This document shows positions 7,043 through 15,775 of a stretch of DNA of 16,511 nt, in pieces. This DNA is from an uncultured Planctomycetaceae bacterium (GTDB taxonomy: Bacteria; Planctomycetota; Planctomycetia; Planctomycetales; Planctomycetaceae), in NCBI GenBank assembly GCA_903921605.1, contig CAIXQV010000428.1:1-16511 (forward strand). Reading direction: 5' to 3'. Made by a program: the position numbers and the translations under genes. The notes beneath the pieces are model-generated. The model did not search any database and had not been told where the DNA came from. It was given only the letters and a program-made list of their open reading frames with translations. The first letter of the stretch is position 1; every line of letters starts with the position of its first letter.

Positions 7043-8365
7043 ATGGTACAAATTCTGCCCTTCGCCGGCTGGAGATTCGACTTGAGCCAGGTCGGCGCGT
7101 TGTCGGAAGTGATCGCTCCGGCTAACAGTCTGATTGATGAAACACTCCAGAGAACGCTCTATCGCCAGCATCCCTGCAACGCTGTTCGAATGGTGTTCAA
7201 TCGCGAAGAGCCGGGTGACACATCGGCTGCTGACCGCTGCACGCGAGCCGATGATTTCTGGCGTCTGTGGAAGCGAGAAGGCATTCTGCTCCGTGAACAC
7301 GATGCGGCTTTTTACATTATCGAAACAACGTTCAAGTCTTCCGGGGACGAGCGTACTCGGTGGAGCGTCATCGCGCGGCTGCAGTTGCCGGACAGTAACG
7401 TACCAGACTCGGTTGTCCCAACCGTTGTCAGCGCGGATCTTCAACGTGTCGCCGATCAAAGCGCGCTTCGCAAAGTTTGTCATGCCAGCCTTGTCCCGAT
7501 CGTGGCCTTACTGGCGGATACGACCGGAGCAGACTCAGACCTTCGATCGTTGTCGGACCATCTGGAACTTGTTGTACGCCAGGTGCCACCTGTTGAATGT
7601 CACGGCGACGATGGTGTTCGCCAACGCGTGTGGCCGTTGACTAATCCGACGCTATGCTCCGAGCTGCAACGACGGTTTGCAAATTTCTCGCTTTGCATAA
7701 TCGGCGGATACGAAGAATATCTTGCGGCTAAAGCCGACCCGGATCGTGCGAGAACTTCGGATCCCAATGATGCGTCTCGTTCCGTGCTCGCCTGCCTGAT
7801 TCCGGCGGACGACATTGGACTCGAATTTCTGCCGCATCTTCTTTCGCGAAACCTGCCATCGCCAATGTCAACAGAGCAGCTGCGCGAACTGCTGGGATCA
7901 GAGTTCCACTGTCAGTTTATTGGTGCAGAATCTACGGCCAGCGAAGACGCGGCAGAACTGGCTCGCATCAATTCCGAACAACCCTGCCTCGCGATGGGAA
8001 CGAGTGACGGTATCTGGATAATCGTCTCCGATGCGGAACCAGTTGTTGCATCGCCAGACGAGTTGCTGATCGATCGAATCAATCGAAAGATCAATATAGC
8101 CACATCGACGAATGAATTGCTCATTAGTCACCGCCTGACTGCATCCGCAGGAGTTCTTGCGAAGACTTCTCTGGCGTTGTTTCAGGCGAATTCGGGATCT
8201 TTGCAGTTTATCGAACCTGCTCGGACTTCTGACGAACTGCTAAAGCTCTCCGACGCAGGAGTCTGTCTTCCCGAATTCGGAGCCCGGCTGCATCCAGGAG
8301 TCCCCACTGGACTTGCGTTCCTGTCGACTGAGAATCCCGGTCCTCCAGTTCCCAGAAAAAAGTAA
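7043..8365 (+). CDS. Divergent DUF1015-family protein with degenerate signature motifs
   Basis: The 440-residue protein follows the DUF1015 (COG4198) layout throughout: an ILPFAGWRFDLSQVGALSEVIAP start, an LYRQHPCNAVRMVFNREEPGD segment (40-59), the AFYIIETTF strand (89-97), and a DIGLEFLPHLLSRNLP stretch (257-272). The motifs that define the family are replaced. PPYDV has become PANSL (26-30), the HE.T region reads VVPTVVSADLQR (124-135), and the usual IADGHHRYETA reads CIIGGYEEYLAAK (218-230). Any activity that depends on them is probably lost, suggesting a structural or regulatory paralogue. I chose the ATG at 7043 because AAAGGTGAT lies at 7025-7033; a TTG at 7001 would add 14 unsupported residues. 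There are no membrane or signal segments. It lies 121 bases after the SDR on the same strand. Confidence 0.75.
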   Translation: MVQILPFAGWRFDLSQVGALSEVIAPANSLIDETLQRTLYRQHPCNAVRMVFNREEPGDTSAADRCTRADDFWRLWKREGILLREHDAAFYIIETTFKSSGDERTRWSVIARLQLPDSNVPDSVVPTVVSADLQRVADQSALRKVCHASLVPIVALLADTTGADSDLRSLSDHLELVVRQVPPVECHGDDGVRQRVWPLTNPTLCSELQRRFANFSLCIIGGYEEYLAAKADPDRARTSDPNDASRSVLACLIPADDIGLEFLPHLLSRNLPSPMSTEQLRELLGSEFHCQFIGAESTASEDAAELARINSEQPCLAMGTSDGIWIIVSDAEPVVASPDELLIDRINRKINIATSTNELLISHRLTASAGVLAKTSLALFQANSGSLQFIEPARTSDELLKLSDAGVCLPEFGARLHPGVPTGLAFLSTENPGPPVPRKK

Positions 8366-8602
8366 CGTTCTGTCAGTGACATTCTGTTGATGGTGAGCCG
8401 AGTTTTTCTGCGATGGCGGTTGTCGCTTGTAGTCGATTGCTATATGAACCGTTACACCGCTCGTGGCAGTCTGTTCGAATGCTTCAGTGCAGGCGATTCT
8501 TTGCTGACTTCTCCGTAGAACGACAGAGAACTCTGGCTGACAGAAACGACATCATCGACAGACTGGTCACATCGTTTTGATTCTTGTCACCTCATACAAA
8601 TG

Positions 8603-8618
8603 GAGACGGAAACGTCTC
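8603..8618 (+). promoter_or_regulatory. GAAA-tetraloop hairpin in the leader of the oxidoreductase gene
   Basis: GAGACG, GAAA, CGTCTC forms a perfect 6-bp stem closed by a GNRA tetraloop, 14 bases before the chosen ATG at 8633. It could affect translation. If translation began at the ATG at 8600 instead, the hairpin would lie inside the coding sequence. It may be incidental. Confidence 0.3.
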
Positions 8619-8632
8619 TCCGGGGCCATTTC

Positions 8633-9898
8633 ATGACACAGACAAATCGCCGTTCATTTCTTCGACAGTCAGCCTGTACTCTCGCGACATTCGCTGCCCC
8701 CATGATTCTGCCTCGTCGTGTCTTCGGCGCTAACGATCGCATTGCCATCGCGGCGATCGGAGTGAGAAATCAGGGAGCAGGAAATGTGAAGCGATTTCTT
8801 GCGGCCGGCGTGGATATCGTGGGAATCTGCGACGTCGATTCCAAAGTGGCAGCGGACGGTGTCGCCATCGTCGCGGAGAAAGGCCCATCGCCGAAAACTT
8901 ATGGTGATTATCGACGTCTGCTGGAAGAGAAAGGCATCGATGCCGTTGTGATCACGACGCCCGATCATTGGCATGCAAAAATGACGATCGAAGCCTGTGC
9001 GGCTGGTAAAGACGTGTACTGTGAAAAGCCGCTTTCGCTGACCATTGCCGAAGGGCGTCGCATGGTGAATGCCGCTCGCGAACATAAACGGATCGTGCAA
9101 ACGGGGTCACAACAGCGTTCCTCGAAAGAATTCTGGCAAGCCTGCATGCTGGTTCGAAATGGATTCATTGGCGATGTGAAGGAAGTCATCGTCGGAATTC
9201 CGGACCCGAATCACCCAGGTTCGATTGGTCCGGTTGAACCCGTACCCACAGAACTCAACTACGACATGTGGCTTGGCCCGGCTCAGGAGAAACCTTATCA
9301 CAGCAAGCGAGTTCACTACAACTTCCGCTTCTGGTGGGATTATTCGGGCGGCCAGATGACAAACTTCGGTGCGCATCACCTTGATATTGCTCAGTGGGGA
9401 CTCGGCATGGACAACAGTGGCCCGATCGCTGTCGAAGGCACCGCCGAATTTCATCCACAGATGTTTCATGAAGTCACTGAAAAATGTCGTCTGGTTTATA
9501 CCTATGCCAATGGCATCAGGATGACTTTGGGGCAGGGGCAGAGCGATATCAAGGACGGAACCGTTTTCGTAGGAACGAAGGGAACCGTAACCGTAAACCG
9601 AGGCAAACTGGTCACCGATCCGGTTGATCTTGCGAAAACGCCGCTGGATGCCGCTGAGTTGACTCAGTTGTATCGCAGCACCGACCACACGAAGAATTTC
9701 CTGGACTGCATGCAGAGCCGTGAACTGCCGATTTGCGACGTGGAGATCGGTCATCGATCTGCCACGGTTTGTCATCTCGGCAACTTCGTCGCGCGACTCG
9801 GTCGCCCGATCAAGTGGGATCCGATCACCGAATCCTGTCCTGGTGATGCCGAAGCACAGGCCATGACGGATCGCGTTTACCGCGCTCCATGGGTTTGA
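8633..9898 (+). CDS. Tat-exported Gfo/Idh/MocA-family oxidoreductase
   Basis: The 421-residue protein begins with a twin-arginine signal: NRRSFLR at 5-11, then a weakly hydrophobic stretch and a probable cleavage near VFGAND (30-35). Export is therefore as a folded, cofactor-loaded protein. An NAD(P)-binding Rossmann domain follows (IAAIGVRNQGAGN 39-51, ICDVD 65-69, ITTPDHWHA 107-115, CEKPLS 130-135 with the usual Lys132). Next comes the C-terminal domain containing GGQMTNFGAHHLDIAQW (239-255), with His and Asp at the usual catalytic positions. Planctomycetes carry many such Tat-exported members; most act on sugars or inositols, but the substrate here is unknown. I chose the ATG at 8633 because the Tat motif then sits close to the N-terminus; an in-frame ATG at 8600 adds 11 residues. 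A strong terminator follows at 9968. Confidence 0.92.
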   Translation: MTQTNRRSFLRQSACTLATFAAPMILPRRVFGANDRIAIAAIGVRNQGAGNVKRFLAAGVDIVGICDVDSKVAADGVAIVAEKGPSPKTYGDYRRLLEEKGIDAVVITTPDHWHAKMTIEACAAGKDVYCEKPLSLTIAEGRRMVNAAREHKRIVQTGSQQRSSKEFWQACMLVRNGFIGDVKEVIVGIPDPNHPGSIGPVEPVPTELNYDMWLGPAQEKPYHSKRVHYNFRFWWDYSGGQMTNFGAHHLDIAQWGLGMDNSGPIAVEGTAEFHPQMFHEVTEKCRLVYTYANGIRMTLGQGQSDIKDGTVFVGTKGTVTVNRGKLVTDPVDLAKTPLDAAELTQLYRSTDHTKNFLDCMQSRELPICDVEIGHRSATVCHLGNFVARLGRPIKWDPITESCPGDAEAQAMTDRVYRAPWV

Positions 9899-9967
9899 AA
9901 TTGATCGCCAGCACGTCGTCGTTGTAAGACGCGATTGCCGGCAAGATTCCGACTGAGTCCTCAATCG

Positions 9968-10014
9968 ACAGGGCTGATTTCATTCCCATGAGATCAGCCC
10001 TGTTTCATTTGTTG
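9968..10014 (+). terminator. Intrinsic terminator after the Tat oxidoreductase gene
   Basis: The perfect 11-bp stem ACAGGGCTGAT (9968-9978) and ATCAGCCCTGT (9993-10003) has a 14-base loop and is followed by the T-rich TTCATTTGTT. It lies 69 bases after the oxidoreductase stop and just before the end of the convergent UvrA-like gene. The T-rich side is on the plus strand only. Confidence 0.8.
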
Positions 10015-10050
10015 CGTGTTCCGATTGGCCGACTCGCCAGAATCTAACCA

Positions 10051-12729
10051 TCATCGCTGTCGCAATGACTTGGCAGTTTCGCTGCGGTCGCATGCAATGA
10101 TTTGCAGAGGCGGTCCCGAGTAGACCACTTCACCGCCTTGGTCCGCACTGTCAGGACCGATGTCAATTAGCCAATCCGCTTGCCGAATAACATCCAGTTG
10201 ATGCTCAATCACGATAACACTGTGGCCGGCGTTGACCAGCGTCCTGAGGTGAGTCATCAGGCGATCAACATCGGCCGGATGAAGCCCGCTGGTGGGTTCA
10301 TCCAGAACATACAATGTGTGATCGTTTGATGGCGTCGCCAACTCAGAGGCCAGCTTGGCTCGCTGTGCTTCTCCGCCGGAAAACGTATTGGCTGGCTGAC
10401 CGAGCGTGACATATCCCAGTCCAACACTGTTAAATGCGGACAGGATCGCATGCAGACGCGAGAACTCAGAAAAGAATTCTGTCGCTTCATCAACGCGCAT
10501 CTGCAACACGTCAGCCACAGACTTATTGCGAAATCGAATGCCGCAAATGGCCTTACTGAAACGAAGACCATGACATACGGCACATGGCACAACAGCATCC
10601 GGCAGAAAACTCATGCGGACATTGCGAACGCCGATTCCCATGCACTCCGGACAGCGTCCTTCGCCGGAGTTAAAGCTGAAACTCTTCGCGTTAAGCCCTC
10701 TCGCACGGCTTTCGCGGATCTTCGAGAATAAACGCCGTACTTCGTCCCACATGCCACACAAAGTTGCGATACACGATCGAGCAGACCGGCCCAGCGGAGC
10801 CTGATCGAGCGAAAGAATTCGTTGAATCTGTTCCACGCCGCTCACGCCATCACACCGGGCATCGGCAGCCACCAGAGCAACATCGCGCTTACGCAGGACG
10901 GCAGCAGAGACAACTGGCAACAAGGTTCCAAAAACCAACGAACTCTTGCCAGACCCACTGACGCCAGTGACGCAGACGAGTTTTCGTATAGGAATGTCGA
11001 CGGTGATATTGCGAAGATTGTGGAGGTGAGCGTTGAGAATCGAGAGTTTCTCTGCCACTTCGATCTGAGCTGCCTCTTCAGCAACGACCTTTCTGCGAGT
11101 CTTCACGCTGCTCTTTGGCTTCGACTGCGATTGATGCAACTCAGATGCTGCTCGTTCCGCAGTTGACCGACGAAGATAATCGCCCGTTGGAGATTCCGCA
11201 AACTTTTCGGCATCAGCCGGGGTTCCAGAGAACAGCAGTCTTCCGCCATCAGCTCCGGCACCGGGGCCGAGATCAACCAGCCAGTCGGCGGCTCGCATAA
11301 TCTCGCCATCGTGTTCAACAACGATCACGGTTCCACCAGCATCACGCAGATCAAACAGCGTCTTCAGCAAGCGCTGAGTATCCCGGGGATGAAGTCCAGC
11401 CGTGGGTTCATCCAGTACAAAATGGGCGCCATGGAGCTGCGAAGACAACGAGGCCGCCAGCCGTGCTCGCTGGAACTCACCACCGGACAATGTTCGCGTA
11501 GGACGATCGAGCCCCAGATAACCGATGCCAACATCACTCAGACATTTCAGCCTCGCCTGAATATCGGGCAGCGTCCTCTCGGCGACAAGTCGTTGCTCCT
11601 GCGTTAATGGGGCCGACTCATCAAAGAGTCCCGGATCATCGGACGGTGTACTCCGGAGAACTCTCAACCACGATTCCATCATGGCCAGCCCGGCGTCAAC
11701 GCTTTGCTGCGTGAATTGAGCAATTGTCCGCCCCAGAAATGTCACTCGTCTTGCAAACGGTTGCAGGCGAGATCCCTCACAGGCTTCGCACGCCTTCTTC
11801 TGGAAAATCGCGATTTCTGAATCCAGATCTACGACTCCCTGAACACCGAGGCCCGAACACTGCTGACACGCGCCCCAGGGAGAACTAAAACTGAAACTCC
11901 GTGGCTCAGGCGTAGGGAAGTTCAGATCACATTCCGGGCAACAGAATCGAGTACTATACAACTTCTCAATCCACGCTCCGTTCACCTCATGGCTGATCAC
12001 GCACGTGCCATCGCTTTCGCGGCACGCCAGCTCTACAGATTCGCGCAGACGTGATTCAATGCCTTCTTTGATCACAATGCGATCAACGATGGCTTCAATC
12101 GTATGAGCCTTCCCGGCGGCCAGCGGCTTGGTCTCCGCGATGTCAACGACTTCCCCGTCGATTCTTGCTCTGACAAAACCATTCCGGGCGATTCGCTCCA
12201 GAATTTCCTTATGAGCACCACGCCGCCCGCGCACCATGGGCGACATGATCATCAACCGAGTTCGTTCGGGCAATTGCAGAACCTGCTGCAGAATCTGGTC
12301 GATCGACTGCCTCTGAACTGGCTTCCCGCATCCTGTACAATGAGCCGTCCCGGCGCGGGCGTAGAGCAATCTCAGAAAGTCGTAGATCTCCGTTGTCACG
12401 GCCAGCGTACTGCGAGCCGGCACCGAGGAAACTCGCTGATCCACACTGATCGTCGGCGCGAGACCTGTGATATCATCGACGTCGGGCCGAGGAAGTTGCC
12501 TTAGCAGCGTCCGAGTCTGAACAGACACGCTCTCCAGATAACGTCGTTGCCCTTCCGCGAACAGCGTATCAAAGGCCAGCGAACTTTTGCCGGAACCGCT
12601 GACGCCGGTCATCACGATCAGCTTGCCAGCGGGCAGATCGACATCCACATTGCGAAGATTATGAGTCCGCGCGCCGCGGATACGGATTAGCGGCTGATTC
12701 TCTGGAAGTCGCGAAGAATTCGTGGGCAT
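10051..12729 (-). CDS. UvrA-like ABC ATPase lacking most of the insertion domain
   Basis: The 892-residue protein has the UvrA layout with two ABC modules. Module 1: Walker [10 protein letters not shown] (42-50, K48), signature [12 protein letters not shown] (414-425), Walker [11 protein letters not shown] (436-445). Module 2: Walker [10 protein letters not shown] (589-597, K595), signature [12 protein letters not shown] (783-794), Walker [10 protein letters not shown] (807-815). Cysteine pairs are present: C264/C267 with C288/C291, C314/C317, and the zinc module C693/C696 with C716/C719. A UvrB-binding-like region (~131-255) is retained. The insertion domain, over 100 residues in E. coli UvrA between GLGV and CxxC, is reduced to about 17 residues (297-313). 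Linkers around 360-380 and 525-555 are long. Its ATG overlaps the M28 stop by one base (TGATG), suggesting coupling. It is probably a UvrA paralogue for DNA damage or structure recognition rather than the housekeeping UvrA; I cannot see whether another uvrA exists. Confidence 0.9.
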   Translation of the reverse strand: MPTNSSRLPENQPLIRIRGARTHNLRNVDVDLPAGKLIVMTGVSGSGKSSLAFDTLFAEGQRRYLESVSVQTRTLLRQLPRPDVDDITGLAPTISVDQRVSSVPARSTLAVTTEIYDFLRLLYARAGTAHCTGCGKPVQRQSIDQILQQVLQLPERTRLMIMSPMVRGRRGAHKEILERIARNGFVRARIDGEVVDIAETKPLAAGKAHTIEAIVDRIVIKEGIESRLRESVELACRESDGTCVISHEVNGAWIEKLYSTRFCCPECDLNFPTPEPRSFSFSSPWGACQQCSGLGVQGVVDLDSEIAIFQKKACEACEGSRLQPFARRVTFLGRTIAQFTQQSVDAGLAMMESWLRVLRSTPSDDPGLFDESAPLTQEQRLVAERTLPDIQARLKCLSDVGIGYLGLDRPTRTLSGGEFQRARLAASLSSQLHGAHFVLDEPTAGLHPRDTQRLLKTLFDLRDAGGTVIVVEHDGEIMRAADWLVDLGPGAGADGGRLLFSGTPADAEKFAESPTGDYLRRSTAERAASELHQSQSKPKSSVKTRRKVVAEEAAQIEVAEKLSILNAHLHNLRNITVDIPIRKLVCVTGVSGSGKSSLVFGTLLPVVSAAVLRKRDVALVAADARCDGVSGVEQIQRILSLDQAPLGRSARSCIATLCGMWDEVRRLFSKIRESRARGLNAKSFSFNSGEGRCPECMGIGVRNVRMSFLPDAVVPCAVCHGLRFSKAICGIRFRNKSVADVLQMRVDEATEFFSEFSRLHAILSAFNSVGLGYVTLGQPANTFSGGEAQRAKLASELATPSNDHTLYVLDEPTSGLHPADVDRLMTHLRTLVNAGHSVIVIEHQLDVIRQADWLIDIGPDSADQGGEVVYSGPPLQIIACDRSETAKSLRQR

Positions 12730-14609
12730 CAGCGACGTGCTTCGCCCAGTGTGACGTCGACGTCCAGCAGCTCAGTTCCTCGCTTGACCTTCAGCTTGAG
12801 TACATCGCCGGCTTTCGAGTCGGTCAGTTTCTCCACCAGCGTCTGATAACCTTTGACGTCTTCGTCATTGATCGTCGTCACCACATCGCCGGTTTGCAGA
12901 CCAGCCATGGACGCAGGAGAATCCGCACGCACGCCGCGAATCACAATTCCGTCATCGCCGCTGGCCGTGATATTCGGCTGGATACCAAGAAACGGTGTGC
13001 GAGCGACCGCTGGGCGGCGACTGGCTCGCCCACCTTCTGCAAACGTCGGACGTGTTTCGAGCGCGTCGATTCCCCGCAGCAGTTGTTCGGAATAATCAAT
13101 CACCGTGACCGCACCTTCGATATTCAGCGTACTGGAGTCGTCATCCGGTGTGTGATAGATGTCCGTCATTCCCGTGAAGCAAAACATTACAGGAATATTC
13201 TTCTGATAAAACGGCAGGTGATCGCTGCCAGCGAATGCTCCCGGAACAATCGTAATGTCAACCGGAGTCACTTCATCGGCTTTGCGAACGATTGCTTCAA
13301 ATTCCGTAGCCGTCCCGACTCCGTTGACTTCCACTCGATTATCTCGCAAGTTGCCGATCATGTCGAAGTTCAGCATCGCCACAGTATTGTCGATGGGGAA
13401 CGCGGGGTTTTTGACGTAGTAGTTGCTTCCGATGAGTCCTCGTTCTTCGCCAGAGAAGCAGATAAAGACCATGCGGCGTTTTGGTTTCGGACCGGACGCG
13501 ATCCGTCGAGCCAGCTCGACCACGGCTGCCGTTCCCGACGCATTGTCATCCGCTCCGTTATGGACTTCACCAGTGCGATTCTGAGTTCTCGAACCGTATC
13601 CACCAAAGCCGAGATGATCGTAATGGCCGCCGATGACGATCGTTTCATCAGCCAGCGGACCTTCCCCTTCGACAACCCCAATCAGATTGTCGGTCGAGAT
13701 TGTATTGGCTTTAAAAACTGTGGACACAGTGGCGTTCCAGCCGGACAGTTCCTGTGAGACAGGTTTGAGGTTCAGATCAATGTACTCAGAAACCGCAGCG
13801 AGACTTCCGAGCAATTCATCTCCCACTTTCAATGGTGTCATTTTCAGTATGGAATCGATAACTGATCTTTTCACATGCACAAACGGAACCGCCTCGCCTT
13901 CGTTTCCAAAGCTTGAAGGATCAGCCAGTTCGTCGGCACCTGGATCTGCAGGACTTTCAATATTGTTAACGAACAGCACTGCAGCTGCTTTGGACTTTCG
14001 AATCAGCTCCAGCTTTCGATCAATATAGGCGTTGGGACTCGTGGACTTACCGCCGAACGCTCCGCCATCGCGACTTTGTGGTTCACGCCGGATCACGACG
14101 ACGACTTTTCCCGTGACGTCGATCCCGGCATAGTCGTCGTAGCTCTCTTCGTCGGATGAGATGCCGTAGCCGATAAACGCCATGCCGCCAGTCGCTTCAC
14201 CGTTCGCACCGCGACGAATCGGTTGATATTGATCGGCGAGCTTCAGTGATACTGCCGTGCCGTCCGGTTGAGTCAGCTCAACTTTGGTAGAATCAGCAAC
14301 GGCCACATCGCCAATGGTCACAGGAAAAGGCTGTCGGAATTTGTCGTCCGGCATTCCGGGCTTCAAGCCGAATTTTTCATATTCTGCGAGAATTCGTTCT
14401 GCTGCCAGTTCGATTCCCTTGGTCTCGATGCCACGGCCTTCTAATTCGTCAGACGCGAAATATTCGATATCTGCTCGTACGCGGGAGACGATTTCTTCGC
14501 GTTCAGGCTTCCCTTCTCCCGCAGACGCCCCCTCAAAAACGCCCGCAAGAACAAGCACCGCTGCGTTGCGGACGAGAGTTGAGGGTTTGAAGATCTGATT
14601 CAGCAGCAT
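12729..14609 (-). CDS. Secreted M28-family zinc metallopeptidase with C-terminal PDZ domain
   Basis: The 626-residue protein starts with a signal peptide (about 1-30, ending GASA-GEG). A PA-like insert lies at ~100-290 (GGMAFIGYGI, GIDVTGKVVVV, AAAVLFVNN). The M28 catalytic domain (~300-515) shows all co-catalytic zinc ligands: H329 (GGHYDHLG), D354 (NGADDNASG), E389 with general base E388 (FSGEER), D416 (NFDMIGN) and H486 (IYHTPDD). A PDZ domain (~540-624; LGIQPNI, VRADSPASMAGLQTGDVV) follows. It should act as an aminopeptidase or carboxypeptidase outside the cytoplasm, with the PDZ binding substrate or regulating access. An AAAGGA site lies about 8 bases upstream of the ATG. The stop TGA shares its A with the start of the UvrA-like gene, so the two are probably co-transcribed, an odd pairing of secreted peptidase and DNA-binding ATPase. 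Confidence 0.94.
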   Translation of the reverse strand: MLLNQIFKPSTLVRNAAVLVLAGVFEGASAGEGKPEREEIVSRVRADIEYFASDELEGRGIETKGIELAAERILAEYEKFGLKPGMPDDKFRQPFPVTIGDVAVADSTKVELTQPDGTAVSLKLADQYQPIRRGANGEATGGMAFIGYGISSDEESYDDYAGIDVTGKVVVVIRREPQSRDGGAFGGKSTSPNAYIDRKLELIRKSKAAAVLFVNNIESPADPGADELADPSSFGNEGEAVPFVHVKRSVIDSILKMTPLKVGDELLGSLAAVSEYIDLNLKPVSQELSGWNATVSTVFKANTISTDNLIGVVEGEGPLADETIVIGGHYDHLGFGGYGSRTQNRTGEVHNGADDNASGTAAVVELARRIASGPKPKRRMVFICFSGEERGLIGSNYYVKNPAFPIDNTVAMLNFDMIGNLRDNRVEVNGVGTATEFEAIVRKADEVTPVDITIVPGAFAGSDHLPFYQKNIPVMFCFTGMTDIYHTPDDDSSTLNIEGAVTVIDYSEQLLRGIDALETRPTFAEGGRASRRPAVARTPFLGIQPNITASGDDGIVIRGVRADSPASMAGLQTGDVVTTINDEDVKGYQTLVEKLTDSKAGDVLKLKVKRGTELLDVDVTLGEARR

Positions 14610-15003
14610 GCCATCGATCCTTTGAGTGGCGTGATCAAGTCGAAGATACTTTAACTCCAGTCGCGCTGCGTAAACACTATTGCGAAGGGCAGACAGTTAT
14701 CAAGGCCCAGCAAGCGTCCGCGAAGCAACTGGAAGAAGTATAGTCACAAGGAATCTGTTTGCTAATTGCCGAGCAAATGTCCTCTCAAAAACAGACTGTT
14801 GATTTAATCCTAACCCGACGCGTCAGCGAGGGATTGTTGTCGAAAAACGCGGCCGATCTTATCCCTCGCTGACGCGTCGGGTTGTGAAAACGCCCTTAAA
14901 TCAACAGCCTGAAAAACACAAGATGCACTAAAACTCAATCCCGGAGTCATACTGAACAGTAAGTGCATGGTTAAGCAGTCACGATTAATGCGTTAGTGCC
15001 CAT
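14610..15003. other. Gene-free region upstream of the M28 peptidase
   Basis: I see no supportable gene. The stretch holds the M28 ribosome binding site (AAAGGA, minus strand, 14618-14623), presumably its promoter, and a nested inverted repeat (14792-14911). A plus-strand frame ending at 14743 is open for about 45 codons but has no start codon. Confidence 0.5.
14792..14911. repeat. Nested 120-bp inverted repeat element
   Basis: The inner arms are a perfect 23-bp inverted repeat: AACCCGACGCGTCAGCGAGGGAT at 14812-14834 and its reverse complement at 14861-14883, with a 26-base spacer. The outer arms, 14792-14807 and 14896-14911, are also inverted (15 of 16 matching; core CTGTTGATTTAA). The short gaps between inner and outer arms are unequal (4 and 12 bases). 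A transcript would fold into a long two-part cruciform-like stem. There is no T-tract or coding content. From memory, this palindrome recurs in planctomycete genomes, which would make it a REP- or MITE-like element. Confidence 0.8.
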
Positions 15004-15516
15004 TCAGGCAGCAGACAGTCCGTTGACAGCTTCGAACTCTTCCACAAAATCTCGGTGGGCGACAAGCTTCAACGCGTTGTCTTCAATGGAGGCCGCGATC
15101 TGTTCGATCGGCTTTGAGCTGCAGAAGGGACACTGAGGAATCCGAACAATGATGGACTCAAAGCGACGGCTGTTTGCAGAGCCTCCTTTGTCTCGAATCA
15201 ACAGGTACCAGATCCAGCCAAAGGCAAATCCAACTACCACTGCGAGAAAGTTTCTGGATATTGGAACGTCATCTGTAGACTCCCATGCCTGAGTATGTTT
15301 AACCGTGGCGGTCCGATCACAGCTCGTTCCACATTGATGGCAACTCTGTGGCATTTTGTCGGTAGGCTTGATCCACACCGACTTGCGATTGACGTTAATC
15401 GTGGAATAGTCCCGAGCATTTTGCTGACATCGTGGACAAATTCCATTCGCCACAATGACGACTCTCGCAAGGCAATGCGGGCAGTCTTGAACTCCTGGTT
15501 GGAAAGAATCAAACAC
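15004..15516 (-). CDS. Small zinc-ribbon membrane protein, function unknown
   Basis: With the GTG start at 15516 the protein has 170 residues. A CPHC...CPRC zinc ribbon sits at the N-terminus (C12, C15, C27, C30). A second cysteine cluster, CHQCGTSC, follows (C59, C62, C66), then one hydrophobic segment (~90-107, FLAVVVGFAFGWIWYLLI), then a late CPFC pair (C129, C132). One membrane span with zinc-binding clusters on both sides is unusual; the ribbons resemble those of planctomycete hypothetical proteins, but I recognise no function. I chose the GTG because GAGGTG lies 8 bases upstream; an in-frame TTG at 15555 would add 13 residues (MTIAVLRARGADE). It stands alone, 270 bases downstream of the FG-GAP gene's stop and separated from it by a terminator. 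Confidence 0.75.
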   Translation of the reverse strand: MFDSFQPGVQDCPHCLARVVIVANGICPRCQQNARDYSTINVNRKSVWIKPTDKMPQSCHQCGTSCDRTATVKHTQAWESTDDVPISRNFLAVVVGFAFGWIWYLLIRDKGGSANSRRFESIIVRIPQCPFCSSKPIEQIAASIEDNALKLVAHRDFVEEFEAVNGLSAA

Positions 15517-15693
15517 TTCGTCAGCACCTCGTGCTCTCAAGACGGCGATGGTCAACCACTCTCAACCAAATGCTACTCGCGTACCTTCTCCGTAATTCAC
15601 AACAGCCGACTCCCGGGATCACGTCTTATCGAGCATTTCAGGTATTGTTGCCTCCAGACAGTCAATCCGGAAGTTGAGTCGACGCGAGACGCA

Positions 15694-15729
15694 AGAAAAT
15701 AAACCGTCCGGCACTTAGTACCGGACGGT
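15694..15729 (-). terminator. Intrinsic terminator of the FG-GAP gene
   Basis: On the minus strand, a perfect 9-bp stem (ACCGTCCGG 15729-15721 pairing with CCGGACGGT 15711-15703, 9-base loop) is followed directly by TTATTTTCTT. It lies 47 bases past the stop of the FG-GAP repeat gene and ahead of the zinc-ribbon gene, which therefore probably has its own promoter between about 15517 and 15690. Confidence 0.85.
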
Positions 15730-15775
15730 CGAGATATCATTCAGGGCCGGAAGCCATTCACTTTGGCAGTGGAGA

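Noticed and set aside
8577..8600. Possible promoter TTGATT ... TACAAA upstream of the Tat oxidoreductase
   Set aside because: The spacing between the two boxes is only 12 bases, too short for a standard sigma-70 promoter.
9107..9964. 285-codon minus-strand frame antisense to the Tat oxidoreductase
   Set aside because: It is a shadow of a strongly supported gene; its peptide has no recognisable domain.
12894..13757. 287-codon plus-strand frame antisense to the M28 gene
   Set aside because: The long open frame is a shadow of the minus-strand gene, which has every catalytic residue of its family.
14600..14743. Open plus-strand frame ending TAG at 14743 (peptide ending KAQQASAKQLEEV)
   Set aside because: No ATG, GTG or TTG start in frame, only about 45 codons, and it overlaps the M28 leader on the opposite strand.
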